64,000 nucleotides of DNA from Cronobacter dublinensis subsp. dublinensis LMG 23823 (GTDB lineage Bacteria > Pseudomonadota > Gammaproteobacteria > Enterobacterales > Enterobacteriaceae): NCBI RefSeq assembly GCF_001277235.1, contig NZ_CP012266.1, positions 2,480,001 to 2,544,000 of the forward strand, in the 5' to 3' direction. Below are positions 9,294 through 18,487 of the stretch, piece by piece. How positions within the stretch are numbered: the first letter of the stretch is position 1; every line of letters begins with the position of its first letter. The translations under genes and the position numbers were made by a program. Below the pieces are notes generated by a model. The model was not told where the DNA came from. It did not search any database and saw nothing but the letters and a program-made list of their open reading frames with translations.

Positions 9294-10270
9294 GCGAGCC
9301 GCTAATTACCTTTAACAACTTATCTGTCTCCTTCGCCAGCGAGCAGGGGCGCGTGCGCGCTGTACAGAATGTCTCATTTGCCATTCAGGCCGGGCAAACC
9401 ATTGGCGTGGTGGGTGAATCCGGCTGCGGCAAAAGCGTTACCGCTATGTCGCTGATGGGGCTGTTACCGCCGCAGGCTGCGCGTATCGACGGTGGAGAAA
9501 TCCGCTTTCAGGGCACCGATCTGCTGCGTCTGAAGCCATCGAAAATGGCCGATCTGCGTGGTAATCAGTTAGCGATGATTTTTCAGGAGCCGATGACGGC
9601 GCTCAACCCGGTGCTGACCATCGGCGAGCAGCTCTGCGAACCGCTGATTCGCCATCGCGGCGAAACACCCAAAGCGGCCTGGACGCATGCCACGCAACTG
9701 ATCGCCGATGTCGGGCTGGCGCGGGCGGAGAGCCTGATGAGCAGCTATCCGCACCAGCTTTCCGGCGGCATGTTGCAGCGCATCATGATTGCCATGGCGC
9801 TAAGCTGCCAGCCAAAACTGCTGATTGCCGATGAGCCAACCACGGCGCTGGATGTCACCGTGCAGGCGCAAATCCTGCGCTTACTGCGTGACCAGGCGCG
9901 GGCGCAGCAGATGGCGCTGATGCTGATCACCCATGATTTGGGCGTTATCGCGCAGATGGCGGAAGACGTCGTAGTGATGTACGCCGGGCGCATCGTTGAG
10001 CAAGGTCCGACCGCCGACGTGCTGCGCCACCCGCTGCATCCTTATACCAAAGGGCTGATCGCCTCGCGCCCTGTTCCAGGCGAGCGCCGACGCCGCCTCT
10101 ATTCGATTCCCGGCCAGGTGCCGGATCTGGCCGAACTGCCGCCGTACTGCGCGTTCTACGATCGCTGCGAACGCGCTACGCCGCAGTGCCGCGCGGGCAT
10201 TCCGCCGCTTATCGGACAAACGCGGCAAGCCGCATGTATTCACACTGAGTTAGCGGAGCCGGTTGCATGA
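9290..10270 (+). CDS. Peptide-type ABC transporter ATP-binding protein, DppD/OppD-like
   Basis: 326 aa ATPase. Walker A GESGCGKS is at residues 42-49, the Q-loop is MIFQEPMTALNPV, the signature is LSGGMLQRIMIAMAL, Walker B is LLIADEPTTALD and the switch is ITHDLGV. The C-terminal oligopeptide-transporter extension has the cysteine-containing segment typical of DppD/OppD (CAFYDRCERATPQC). Overlaps of 4 bp with the genes on both sides indicate coupled translation. Confidence 0.93.
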   Translation: MSEPLITFNNLSVSFASEQGRVRAVQNVSFAIQAGQTIGVVGESGCGKSVTAMSLMGLLPPQAARIDGGEIRFQGTDLLRLKPSKMADLRGNQLAMIFQEPMTALNPVLTIGEQLCEPLIRHRGETPKAAWTHATQLIADVGLARAESLMSSYPHQLSGGMLQRIMIAMALSCQPKLLIADEPTTALDVTVQAQILRLLRDQARAQQMALMLITHDLGVIAQMAEDVVVMYAGRIVEQGPTADVLRHPLHPYTKGLIASRPVPGERRRRLYSIPGQVPDLAELPPYCAFYDRCERATPQCRAGIPPLIGQTRQAACIHTELAEPVA

Positions 10271-11244
10271 GCCAGCAATATGTCATTGAAGTTGACGGTC
10301 TGAAAAAGTACTTCCCGCTGCGCGACGGGTTGTTTGGTCAGGAAACCGGACAGCTACGCGCCGTGGATGGCGTCAGTTTTAACATTCGACCCGGCACCAT
10401 TTTTGGCCTGGTGGGCGAATCCGGCAGCGGTAAAACCACCGTCGGACGCACGCTGCTGGGGCTGTATGACAAAACGGCGGGTAGCGTGAAGTATCGCGGG
10501 CAGAAGCTGCAGGAGCTGACGCCAAAACAGATGCGTGCGCTGCGCCCGAAAATCCAGCTGGTGTTTCAGGATCCTTACAGCTCGCTGAACCCGCGCATTC
10601 GCATTGGCGATGCGATCGGCGAAGCGATGCTGGAACACAAGCTGTGCAGCAAAGCGGAACTGCGCGCCAACGTGCTGGCGGTGATGAAAATCTGTGGCCT
10701 GGCGCCGCAGCATTACAACCGCTTTCCCCATGAGTTCTCCGGCGGCCAGCGCCAGCGTATTGGCATTGCCCGCGCGCTAATTCTCAACCCGGATTTTATT
10801 ATCGCCGACGAACCCATCTCGGCGCTGGATGTCTCCATCCAGGCGCAAATCATTAATCTGTTCTCCGATCTGCGCGATGACCACGGCGTCACCTTCCTGT
10901 TTATCTCTCACGATCTTGGTGTCGTGGAACATTTGTGTGATGACGTGGCGGTGATGTATCTGGGGAAACTGGTGGAAACCGCCAGCCGCGATGCGCTGTT
11001 CAGCCAGCCGCTGCACCCTTACACCCAAGCGCTGCTGGCGGCGGTGCCGACGCTCGACCCGGAAGGCGAGCCCGTGGCCGTGGTGCAGGGGGAAATCCCC
11101 GATCCGTCACGCCCGCCCTCCGGTTGCCGTTTCTCTTCACGCTGCCCGCAGGCAACGGATCGCTGCCGCACTGACATTCCGCAACTGCGCGAAGTGCGTC
11201 CTGGTCATCAGGTGGCGTGCCACTGGGTGGAGACAGCGCAATAA
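10267..11244 (+). CDS. Peptide-type ABC transporter ATP-binding protein, DppF/OppF-like
   Basis: 325 aa second ATPase of the importer. Walker A GESGSGKT is at residues 50-57, then VFQDPYSSLNPR, signature FSGGQRQRIGIARAL, Walker B FIIADEPISALD and FISHDLGV. The C-terminal extension has the paired cysteines of the oligopeptide group (CRFSSRCPQATDRC). It is the last gene of the operon; the CDI island debris begins immediately downstream, and I see no clear terminator after its stop. Confidence 0.93.
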   Translation: MSQQYVIEVDGLKKYFPLRDGLFGQETGQLRAVDGVSFNIRPGTIFGLVGESGSGKTTVGRTLLGLYDKTAGSVKYRGQKLQELTPKQMRALRPKIQLVFQDPYSSLNPRIRIGDAIGEAMLEHKLCSKAELRANVLAVMKICGLAPQHYNRFPHEFSGGQRQRIGIARALILNPDFIIADEPISALDVSIQAQIINLFSDLRDDHGVTFLFISHDLGVVEHLCDDVAVMYLGKLVETASRDALFSQPLHPYTQALLAAVPTLDPEGEPVAVVQGEIPDPSRPPSGCRFSSRCPQATDRCRTDIPQLREVRPGHQVACHWVETAQ

Positions 11245-12047
11245 ACGCGCTCCGGCACAGGCGGCGGTTTTTCAGATGCGCCTGCAAGGCTTTGTTACCC
11301 GCCGCGCCCTGACAGGCGCATACGAGCTGACAGTTGCATTAAGCTTCGTTACTGATGGCCCGTTGATGCCTGTATCGCTAAGCGCTCACTAAAGTTTGCA
11401 TCTTCCGCGAGAAGCTGTTCGGGCTGGCCACCAGTAACATGTCGCCGGTAATTAGTGCTTCACTTCGGTACCCCGCCCCCTGAGCTAAGCATCTTCAATT
11501 CTGCTCAGCAGGTTATTCTCAACCGTCGCTTGTGTATCCACTGCACGGTAAATGACGGTCTCATGTTAAATTGCGGCTCAACGACCAGGACTTTGTCACG
11601 GACCTGTCCAAAATAGTTTTGACCTTAATCTATCTGGCACCATGGCAAACAATTCCCTTATATAGCTAATTTGCTGATTATAATTTGGTGATATGTCCTC
11701 GCCGCACTCCTCAAAATAATATTTAGCTTGATTATTTAAAATCATAAATCATGCTCAGTGAATTCCGCAACAAGGAGTCAATACATGAGATTATGGACTA
11801 ATTCAGCTTCGTAATAGCAAGACATGTCACGCCCTTTCTCTTCCTTATGCAAGATTGGATACTTCTAATATAAGGCAAAGAGAGTGCAACATTTTTACAT
11901 ATATATCATTCTTATTCATATGGATAAGTAGTTATTGTGCTTGTAACTTAACTGTAGGTATTATTTACACTGTGACATTTTGGTACATAGTTATCAAGTT
12001 ACTACGAGTGTGATGTCTGCAATGAAAACCTTAATGAGCAACCTCAA
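11245..12047. other. Non-coding boundary with decayed CdiA core
   Basis: About 800 bp without a credible gene. The only recognisable piece, on the minus strand at about 11500-11535, encodes a decayed TVENN motif, the pretoxin/toxin junction of CdiA, followed by unrelated stops. From about 11640 on the sequence is AT-rich, unlike the operon before it. No integrase, tRNA or flanking direct repeat was seen at this edge of the island. Confidence 0.5.
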
Positions 12048-12470
12048 TTATTTATCAATAAACTTACGCTTGAAATCCTCCACAATGCACAATCCTATCA
12101 AAGAACTATTTTTATGAATGAAAGATAATCTGTCATTGATTTTTTCAAATTCATTTTCAGATAAGGAATCTATATTTATAGTTCTTAATGCGTCGATACA
12201 ACTGACAATTAACTCATTGTCATTAATTTCGATAAGCGCCAATATAATAGTCAGCTCATAAGTATTGTTCAAATCCCCCAAACATTCGACCAGCCTCATT
12301 TTCCAAAAAATACTCTTATTGTCTAAGCTATCAACCAGGCTCGTCCAGTCTGATTCATTGAATTGATTTAATATTTCTGTAGCCTCAACAATTGCGCAAT
12401 CATACCAGTAATCACCGGGGTTATTATCATCACTAAAACAACTTATACATAAATCAAAATTTTTATACAC
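12048..12470 (-). CDS. Candidate orphan immunity protein (small helical, acidic)
   Basis: 140 aa, AT-rich, and not a family I recognise for certain. It is predicted helical with repeated aliphatic/acidic helices (YELTIILALIEINDNELIVSCIDALRTI), resembling short HEAT-like arrays seen in some immunity proteins. The start is GTG at 12470 with GAGG just upstream. Its place at the distal end of the orphan CdiA array, with decayed CdiA core on both sides, suggests an immunity gene whose toxin tip has been lost. The cytoplasmic immunity role is inferred from context only. Confidence 0.5.
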   Translation of the reverse strand: MYKNFDLCISCFSDDNNPGDYWYDCAIVEATEILNQFNESDWTSLVDSLDNKSIFWKMRLVECLGDLNNTYELTIILALIEINDNELIVSCIDALRTINIDSLSENEFEKINDRLSFIHKNSSLIGLCIVEDFKRKFIDK

Positions 12471-12539
12471 TCATGATCCTCAATCAGTGATGTCGAATAC
12501 AAGACAAATATTATAGCTTTATTTTCTCCTCAAGAGGTT

Positions 12540-13025
12540 TAGCTTTTTCTATGCCTCAGTACAAGCCGTCATTTTCTCGACGTGTAAGACGTTATTTACA
12601 ACCATCGTCTGCCTTGCTTTCGTGGAAACCACTACTGCTTCCGTGCTGTTCCCAGCCAGTGCAACTGCCGAGCCTGATGGCGATGTTGGGAGCACTGCAA
12701 CCGCATATCCTCTACGAGTTATTCATTCGGACCTTGCTGAACACTTTTCGCTCGGCAAATGGTAAGGGGCGCTGTCCAGTGTTTCACGTCTTATCTATCA
12801 CCTCTTGCATGGTCGTTTTTCGCAAGCCCGGCGCTAACGGAATGGCGTTCGAAACCGGGTCAATGTCGGATCCCATCGTCATGACCACCCAGCACCTCGC
12901 GCTATACGGGACTACATAACAGTACTGGCGATCTGTGGATGATGAAACGTGGAAACGGGCATTTTGGGTAAGCCTGACGGATAAAAAGAAAAGCACGGCG
13001 GAAGGACCGGGATCTTACGTATACT
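12540..13025. pseudogene. Heavily decayed CdiA core plus unknown plus-sense relict
   Basis: On the minus strand about 12590-12700 can be aligned with the alanine-rich pretoxin segment just before VENN in the intact cdiA (the stretch at 34961-35050), with many substitutions and indels. From about 12780 to 12990 the plus strand matches the recurrent unknown relict also found near 14.6, 29.1 and 33.4 kb, ending in GGTAAGCCTGACGG. No intact product is encoded. Confidence 0.45.
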
Positions 13026-13039
13026 TAACTATGCTAAGC

Positions 13040-13333
13040 TTAATCATTCTTCTCTTCAATGCTACTCAAGCTCCTTACCAGACTTTCTATAGCTTTCAAC
13101 TGATCCTCATCAGGTCCCAACAATAAATTAATAAGTTGGTCGCTTAAAATAAAATCATATATATCTATACCTATCCAACCCTTTGACCAAAAATCAATAG
13201 ATCCAATCTTATTACACCCTTCAAATTCTACTCGCTCCAGATCGCCAAAATCACCACCAAGGAAAGAACTATATTGAAAAACGTAGCCTGTTAAAGATGG
13301 CTCGATTTGTTTTTTAAAGAAAATAACATCCAT
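13040..13333 (-). CDS. Candidate orphan immunity protein, 97 aa
   Basis: Small acidic protein starting MDVIFFKKQIEPSLTGYVFQ and rich in aromatic and acidic residues, as is common for CDI immunity proteins; I do not recognise a named family. It has an ATG start and its own AT-rich composition. No toxin reading frame precedes it: the 600 bp upstream on its strand hold only stops and relicts. It is followed at about 13015-13032 by a GGACCGGGATC sequence of the kind that ends other modules here. Best read as immunity retained after loss of its toxin. Confidence 0.5.
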   Translation of the reverse strand: MDVIFFKKQIEPSLTGYVFQYSSFLGGDFGDLERVEFEGCNKIGSIDFWSKGWIGIDIYDFILSDQLINLLLGPDEDQLKAIESLVRSLSSIEEKND

Positions 13334-13934
13334 AATTCAAATGATTACCTGATTTTTTATCTATAATTGATATATTCATATGATAATAAATGTTGGTACA
13401 AAGAGGATCGCCAGCGCCCCTAACCAGGCCTGTTATGTTTTCTACAGATAAACCTTGTGATACAGAAAACGTCAACCCAGGCGTTATGAGCTTTATTAAA
13501 TAACATTATTTCATCTGTGTCATTATTATCTTAACACTCCGATCCTTATCATAGTCAACCGCCCGGTCAATCTCTATCTATCAGAGCTTTTTCATATTGG
13601 CAGAAACCGCGAACTGTCTTTTTTATTACTGTTCATTGATGAGTCTAACACTTTCCTGGAAAAATATGCTTCGTCGAATCATGCTGCTTTATTGACATCT
13701 CATTTGATTGAATAATGAATCACCTTATGATCGCTAAGCCTGGGCACCGTCTCTTTATCAAAGCACTTATCGCTCGCAGATGCTAACGGGTAAAAAGAAG
13801 ATTCGGATAAAGTTGAGCCAATGGCTGAATACTTCCCCCGAGCGTTTAACGGCATCGACGATGTGTTGGTGATCAGGCATGCAAATATAAACCCGACTCA
13901 AAAACCGGGATCTTTATATCCTAAACACAACTAG
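13334..13934. other. Non-coding, relict-bearing spacer
   Basis: About 600 bp between two immunity-like genes. Around 13800-13875 the plus strand resembles the end of the recurrent unknown relict (FPRAFNGIDDVLVIR, compare FPGALNVTGDGLVIK near 33.5 kb). A CCGGGATCTTTA hairpin-like end lies at about 13905-13920. The rest is AT-rich with no gene I can support. Confidence 0.4.
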
Positions 13935-14279
13935 TTATTTCAATAATGTGTTCCACTTAACTGATATTTTTGGTTTTAATCTAATTTCCATTCGCATTAC
14001 TGCGTTTGAAGAGTCTATTTTTGAATATAAATACTCCCCTTGAATTTCACTTCTGATTTCCAAGCTATTTACTCCTTCGCTAAGATGCTGGGACATAACA
14101 TTACCATTAAATTGAACAATAGTTTGTATCCATCCCTCAAGCGCAGCATAAGAAAAAATTAATTTTATTCCGTTACTGTCAGTATATGAATAACCATACC
14201 TGTGATCTAGTTCATCAGATAAAGAAGGGCGTATTTTCAAAAAATGAAAGCAACTCAATATAATCTGGCACTTTTCCAA
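13935..14279 (-). CDS. Candidate immunity protein, possibly frameshifted at its N-terminus
   Basis: 114 codons readable, family not recognised. The C-terminal part (YGYSYTDSNGIKLIFSYAAL, then GWIQTIVQFNG) looks like a genuine small soluble immunity protein. The open frame begins with a TTG just after a stop, with no ribosome site. A second frame over about 14230-14285 reads ITSIGKVPDYIELLSFFENT, a more convincing N-terminus, so a one- or two-base frameshift near 14235 is likely. A GGGATC-type hairpin follows the stop at about 13900. No intact toxin precedes it. Confidence 0.42.
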   Translation of the reverse strand: MEKCQIILSCFHFLKIRPSLSDELDHRYGYSYTDSNGIKLIFSYAALEGWIQTIVQFNGNVMSQHLSEGVNSLEIRSEIQGEYLYSKIDSSNAVMRMEIRLKPKISVKWNTLLK

Positions 14280-14299
14280 TAGAAGTTATTTTTTACCAT

Positions 14300-14815
14300 C
14301 CTTCGATTAAGTCTAGATTTCCTTCGCAATCAGGTACTCCATCGCTTCACCGACGGCCGCGTCAGAGGTACCGCTTACTCCGGTTAATTGGTAATGATGC
14401 CATAGCAAGGCGTACCGCTATCAAAGCGGTTTTTATCCGCCGTGGCGGTGCTGCCAGTCCTCCGCGATTGCGTCAGATATGGCTATCGCCTGTGGCGTCA
14501 AAGCTACCTTTACTACGGGCGCAGCCCAGCTCTTTAAGTCTGAGCCACAGCCATTTCTATAGCCGTCTTCCTTAATATTTTCCCCAGCCCGGTGCATAGG
14601 CATGCCGCTCCGAAACCAGGCTATGCAGGGCTACTTCATCATCCCCCCCAGAACATCCGTGAGCTGTACGGCTGCGCCGAGGGGTTGAGCATGGTCTCCG
14701 TCAACGGGCCGAAGATGAAAAAATGACTTAAGGTCTTCCCCGGCGCGCTTAAGAGAGGCGGTCTGCCGATGATCAAACGTGAGCGCGAAAATTTTAAGTA
14801 AGGGTAATGGCCAAA
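14300..14815. repeat. Truncated CdiA core repeat and unknown plus-sense relict
   Basis: 14370-14535 on the minus strand is one copy of the short relict made of the CdiA segment GGFDVTVGSHT...STATADK joined to the SGAAVGEA segment, the same deletion junction as near 16.65, 24.5 and 31.23 kb. 14590-14800 on the plus strand is a copy of the recurrent unknown relict (PKPGYAG, then AEGLSMVSVNGPKMKK followed by a stop). Confidence 0.55.
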
Positions 14816-14820
14816 AAGGA

Positions 14821-14847
14821 GATCCGGGTATGGCGACCGGGATCTTT
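14821..14847 (-). terminator. Module-end hairpin
   Basis: GATCCGG ... CCGGGATC stem with one bulge, just after the stop of the EndoU-module immunity gene on the minus strand. Hairpins with the GATCCCGG core recur at the ends of several modules in this island. Confidence 0.5.
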
Positions 14848-14851
14848 AACC

Positions 14852-15109
14852 TTATTTCTTATTTTCTGGATTAATATATAAGTACCTGTTATTTATATCC
14901 AAATTTAACTCATTTGCAATATTGACAACTTGATTGTATTCATCTTTTGTTATAACTACATCATAATCAGCAATATGATCACATAGTGTTTCAAACGCTA
15001 AGATACTTTCTGAGTGATCTATATACTCCAAATCAAAATCAATGATCGAAGCATCTATTCGATCTTTTAAACCTTCACCTAATATTTTAATTCTGTTATT
15101 AATACTCAT
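14852..15109 (-). CDS. Immunity protein paralogous to CdiI (MafI-like)
   Basis: 85 aa. It aligns with the immunity protein of the main locus (33603-33869) throughout: shared I.D......YIDHSESILAFETL, CDHIADYDVVIT..EY and a short C-terminal strand. The family resembles MafI immunity proteins, which in Neisseria protect against EndoU-type MafB toxins. The ATG follows AGG 18 bp after the stop of the EndoU tip. The gene is intact although its cognate tip appears catalytically dead, so it may still protect against related EndoU toxins. Confidence 0.75.
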   Translation of the reverse strand: MSINNRIKILGEGLKDRIDASIIDFDLEYIDHSESILAFETLCDHIADYDVVITKDEYNQVVNIANELNLDINNRYLYINPENKK

Positions 15110-15126
15110 CCTGTAAATCCTTTATC

Positions 15127-15500
15127 TCACTGGCTTAAGTGTAGGGGTACTAATCCGGAATCTGGGAATGCTGTAATAACCTTACCATTAGCTGGTTCAT
15201 ATACCACCCGGACACGCACATTATCCCGAGTATCCCATGCAACCCATCTGGACGGTCTACCGGCTTTAGTATAAAGCCCCCCGGTACCCGTTTGTGCATA
15301 CCACGTGGTATCACGAGATGTCGCTATGTCACTGACACAATTAACGATTTTATTTGCTGACCGAATCGATGGAAAAATAGTTTTCCCCGGTTCCCCTATA
15401 CACATAGGGCTATCAGATGTTACGCTCTCACCATATAAAATATGTGGGCGCACCTCTGGCGAATGGGTATCAACATACTTCACATTTTTAGGGATAATAC
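15127..15500 (-). pseudogene. Orphan EndoU-type CdiA tip, catalytic motif lost
   Basis: The readable 118 codons match the C-terminal ~120 residues of the main CdiA (KYVD..SPE.R.HILYGES, DIATS, WYAQTGTGG.YT, KVITAFPD). EndoU nucleases use two histidines and a C-terminal Thr/Tyr. Here the first His (HILYGE) and ITAFP survive, but GGGH of the main toxin is replaced by SDSP, which removes the second catalytic His. Upstream the frame extends only about 16 codons to a TAA, so there is no pretoxin domain. The tip is therefore 5'-truncated and probably inactive. Confidence 0.72.
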
Positions 15501-15729
15501 TATTCGCAGGCGATCTAATTTATCACCTGTATTTCCTGTTGCAATTTGCACTACTCCATTTGCACCGTAGCTCAGCCTGGTACTGATAATTAGCGGACCA
15601 GGGATGTCTCTTAAAACGCAGTAATTTACGCCCGTTGATGTTTATAAAAACCCATAACCTGCAACCACACGCGAACCTAACATTTATCGCTGCGATTAAG
15701 CCTGCTACAAATATTTTTTCAATAATGGA

Positions 15730-15974
15730 TCAAAATCCTTTTACTTTTAATAGTTTCATTAAAACAACGCCAAAACCAGCCACAAATCCTCCGAAAACAC
15801 CAATTTTAGTGTGGGTGATTATTTCTACCATATTAAAATTAACTCTCCGCCAACCATCCACAATAAAAATGCAAATAAAAAATACCCAAATAAAGACAAG
15901 AAAGTCATACCTGGCATTAAAAATGCTATAAACAAAACAGCCCAAGTTAACTTATTATTTTTCCCATACTTCAC
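15730..15974 (-). pseudogene. Frameshifted small membrane immunity gene
   Basis: The first half, read from GTG 15974 (VKYGKNNKLTWAVLFIAFLM, then a second hydrophobic segment), continues into a stop at 15825. The other frame carries the natural ending (ITHTKIGVFGGFVAGFGVVL, ending KVKGF) down to 15730. A one-base shift near 15850 would join them into a ~80-aa protein with two or three membrane segments, like the intact genes at 19440-19682 and 27608-27850. It would guard the cell against the upstream hydrophobic toxin tip. Confidence 0.5.
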
Positions 15975-16631
15975 TTTAACCTTATTTACAACTGCTTCTG
16001 CGCCTTTTCCCGTAGTTTCAGAGGACACTGAACTACCTACATCCCCAAAGAAACCTGGGATATTACTTGGGGGCATCTCTTTTGAAATACCGAAATCACC
16101 TTTAAATTCGGTGTATGCTCTCAAAGCAGCGTTATATTTTGGATCCCAACCGCCTTTCCACCAGTTAGTACCTGTATTAGTAGCCCACGATAAACCCTTA
16201 CCCAATCCATACCCAAATGCCGCACCTGTACCATTTGAAATAGCGCCAGATAAAGGATCTTTATCGTCTAACCAGTTACCTAAAGCTCCACCTGCTGCAT
16301 TCCAATCAATCGTACCGAGCAGGCTATTGCCCATACTGAATACATTGACCCACCCAGCAATCGCTGCATTTGCCGGATCGATCGTTCCGTCTGCCATATA
16401 GCCAATCCCAGCATTTGCGGTGTCACCTAAACCCCACATTACCTGAGCGTTTCCTGGAAGGAATGCAACACTTCCGGTAGCAAGAGCGAGACCAACTGCA
16501 TCACGCTCATTTTTAGCTTTCTGGCAACTTGCTGAACTTGGGGCATCAGCACAGCTCGCCATATCAATACCATGCTGCCAGATGAACTTCCCCCTACCCG
16601 ATCTCACTGCCATCCATAAGGTTATTCTCAA
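15825..16631 (-). pseudogene. Orphan CdiA tip, hydrophobic/glycine-rich, fused to its immunity gene
   Basis: 268 codons open. Residues ~35-205 are a CdiA C-terminal region rich in glycine, alanine and aromatic residues (ALATGSVAFLPGNAQVMWGL, GLGKGLSWATNTG). This composition is more consistent with a membrane-acting tip or inner-membrane translocation domain than with a nuclease. After VVNKVK the frame runs without a stop into the membrane immunity sequence, so the toxin stop has been lost or the two genes have fused. There is no core or signal upstream, only a decayed junction, so it is not expressible as it stands. Confidence 0.5.
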
Positions 16632-16639
16632 CTGACGGC

Positions 16640-17000
16640 TGCGCCAGAGGCACCGCTAATGCTCCGGTTAATTGGTAATCATGCGATAGCAAGGCGTACC
16701 GCTATCAAGGCGGTTTTTATCCACCGTGGCGGTGCTACCAGTCCTCCACGATTGCGTCAGATATGGCTACCGCCTGTGGCGTCAAAGCCACCTTTACTCA
16801 AGGTGATGCCCGGCTCCATCGTATTAACTACCCGTAATACCCGCAAACTACGGTGCTGTGCGGAGAAATGAAACGTCACGTACTTTTTAATTTGTATCAA
16901 GGCGGATGAGCTCCTTTTCTTCATCCAGGGTCAGCCCCTCTGTCAGCCCCTTCTGATCTAACTCATCCTTCCGTTTTCTTGAGCTCTCACCCCAAAAGTT
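16640..17000 (-). repeat. Truncated CdiA core repeat
   Basis: About 16645-16810 is another copy of the short relict (GGFEATGGSHT, STATADK-like segment joined to the SGAAVGEA segment). 16880-17000 carries the end of a pretoxin stub (KRKDELDQKGLTEGLTLDEE) related to 24180-24300 and 30920-31020. No intact frame is present. Confidence 0.6.
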
Positions 17001-17015
17001 ATTCTCAACACTAAC

Positions 17016-17390
17016 TCAGCAATTTTTTTGTACATTACCAGTATGAAAAAATTCGCTAATAACCTGAGTGACGAGTGAAAAATCAGTTATTATCTGATTA
17101 TTAGACCAATAGTCACCCAAGATACAGACCATTTCGGCAGTACTTTTTTTATTGTAATAAGCTCGCACTTCATAATCGTCATTCGCTATTTCGCCTAGCA
17201 TTACTAAATAATTACCTGCTTCAGCTCTTATTTGTAACATTTGAGGGCCTGTATCATTATCATGAATATCTAATGTTATCGTTCCATCTCTATTTCTTAA
17301 AGCTAATAATTTAACTTCAACATCCTTCCATAAAGGATTATCACAGTTCCCCCCGCTTCCATTTACTGTCCAGCTTAATGAAAATAACAT
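17016..17390 (-). CDS. Candidate immunity protein of the deaminase-type module (Imm1-like)
   Basis: 124 aa from ATG 17390, which overlaps the toxin stop as TAATG; an upstream in-frame start inside the toxin is unlikely. A beta-rich protein with LLALRNRDGTITLDIHDND, LVMLGEIANDDYEVRAYYN and a C-terminal helix. Placement straight after a deaminase fragment and the overall pattern suggest the Imm1 family, which accompanies deaminase toxins; the family call is tentative. It is intact although the toxin has lost its N-terminal half. Confidence 0.6.
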   Translation of the reverse strand: MLFSLSWTVNGSGGNCDNPLWKDVEVKLLALRNRDGTITLDIHDNDTGPQMLQIRAEAGNYLVMLGEIANDDYEVRAYYNKKSTAEMVCILGDYWSNNQIITDFSLVTQVISEFFHTGNVQKNC

Positions 17391-18430
17391 TATTTTTTCT
17401 CCTTGAGTGATTTCATCCCAGGATCCCAATATAATGTTTTCCTGGTTCTTTCCTCATAAACAGTAAGAGATTTTAAACCTGCTTTGTCAGCCATAGCTGC
17501 AATGTCCCCCCGGCAGTATCCACATACAGGCTCTTTTGTGCAGAGCGCCGCAACCGTCTGTTTCTCTGTCTCATCCAGCTGCCAAGGGTCTTTTTTGTAC
17601 ACTTCCTGCGCAATCAGGTACCCCATCGCTTCACCCACGACCGCGCCAGAGGCACCGGCCAGGGCGTCCTGCCCCTGCACTTTCGCCAGCACGGCGTTGA
17701 CCACCGCGTGGGCCATTATCCTCGCCGCCGTATTTTCCTCGGTGATGTTTTTACCAATCTCATTAGCGATATACGGCGCGGCCGCACCCGCTAACGCGGC
17801 ATTCAGGTTTCCGCCTGCCAGCCCGCTGACCGCCGCAGTCGCGGCGGTGATTGCACGCTGCACATCGCTGCCGGTGCCGGTTTTTTCGGTCACTTTTTTG
17901 TAGACGGCCGTATCGCGCAGCGCCGCCAGTTTTGCCAGGCGCTCTTTCTCCGGCAGCCCCTGAAGTGACGTGCCCGTCTGGGCTATCGCCGCTTTCAGGC
18001 CATCGAGATCGCTCTGCGTGCGCACAATATCGGCCACCTGATTACCGATATCGCTGACCATCTGCACGGTCTGCAGGCGAGTCTGCTCTTTCTCTTTGTT
18101 AAAGATCGGGCTGATGGCGTCGTTGGCCTGCGTTACATCCCTTTGCAGTCCGTCAATATCCTGCCGCTGGTTCGCCTTATCACGAACGGTAATGGTGCCT
18201 TCCGATACCGCCGCCTGGGTGGTGCCCTGCGCATGGCCGGAACTGCCCACGGCCGACATGAGCGTACTGGCCGCATTGAGCGCCCCCTGCGCCCCAAAGC
18301 TACCGGATGAGCTGAAGCCGCCGCCGGAGTGCGACACCTTATAATCTGCTTTGTTGGTAAGATTACTGTAGCCCAGCGTACCGGTATCAAGGCGGTTTTT
18401 ATCCGCCGTGGCGGTGCTGCCAACACCCAC
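17390..18430 (-). pseudogene. Orphan CdiA core with truncated deaminase tip
   Basis: 346 codons open. Residues 1-296 copy the CdiA pretoxin region almost exactly (STATADKNRLDTGTLGYSNL through ETEKQTVAAL). The next 50 residues are foreign: the tip begins at CTKEPVCGYC and ends SLKEKK. PVCGYC (Cys303, Cys306) is the second zinc-binding CxxC motif of the cytidine-deaminase fold; the first motif (HxE/CxE) and the VENN linker are missing. The join thus deletes both the VENN boundary and the front half of the enzyme, and a functional toxin is not expected. Confidence 0.68.
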
Positions 18431-18487
18431 GTAAGGATAACGGCTGATAATATGATCCCGGCCACAAAGTATCTGGCCGGGTAAAAT

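Noticed and set aside
12551..12919. Plus-strand frame of 122 codons
   Set aside because: Most of it is the complement of a decayed CdiA pretoxin segment; the rest is the recurrent relict. No start signal.
15635..16401. Two plus-strand frames opposite the orphan tip and membrane immunity gene
   Set aside because: They mirror the minus-strand coding sequence, which has clear homology to other modules.
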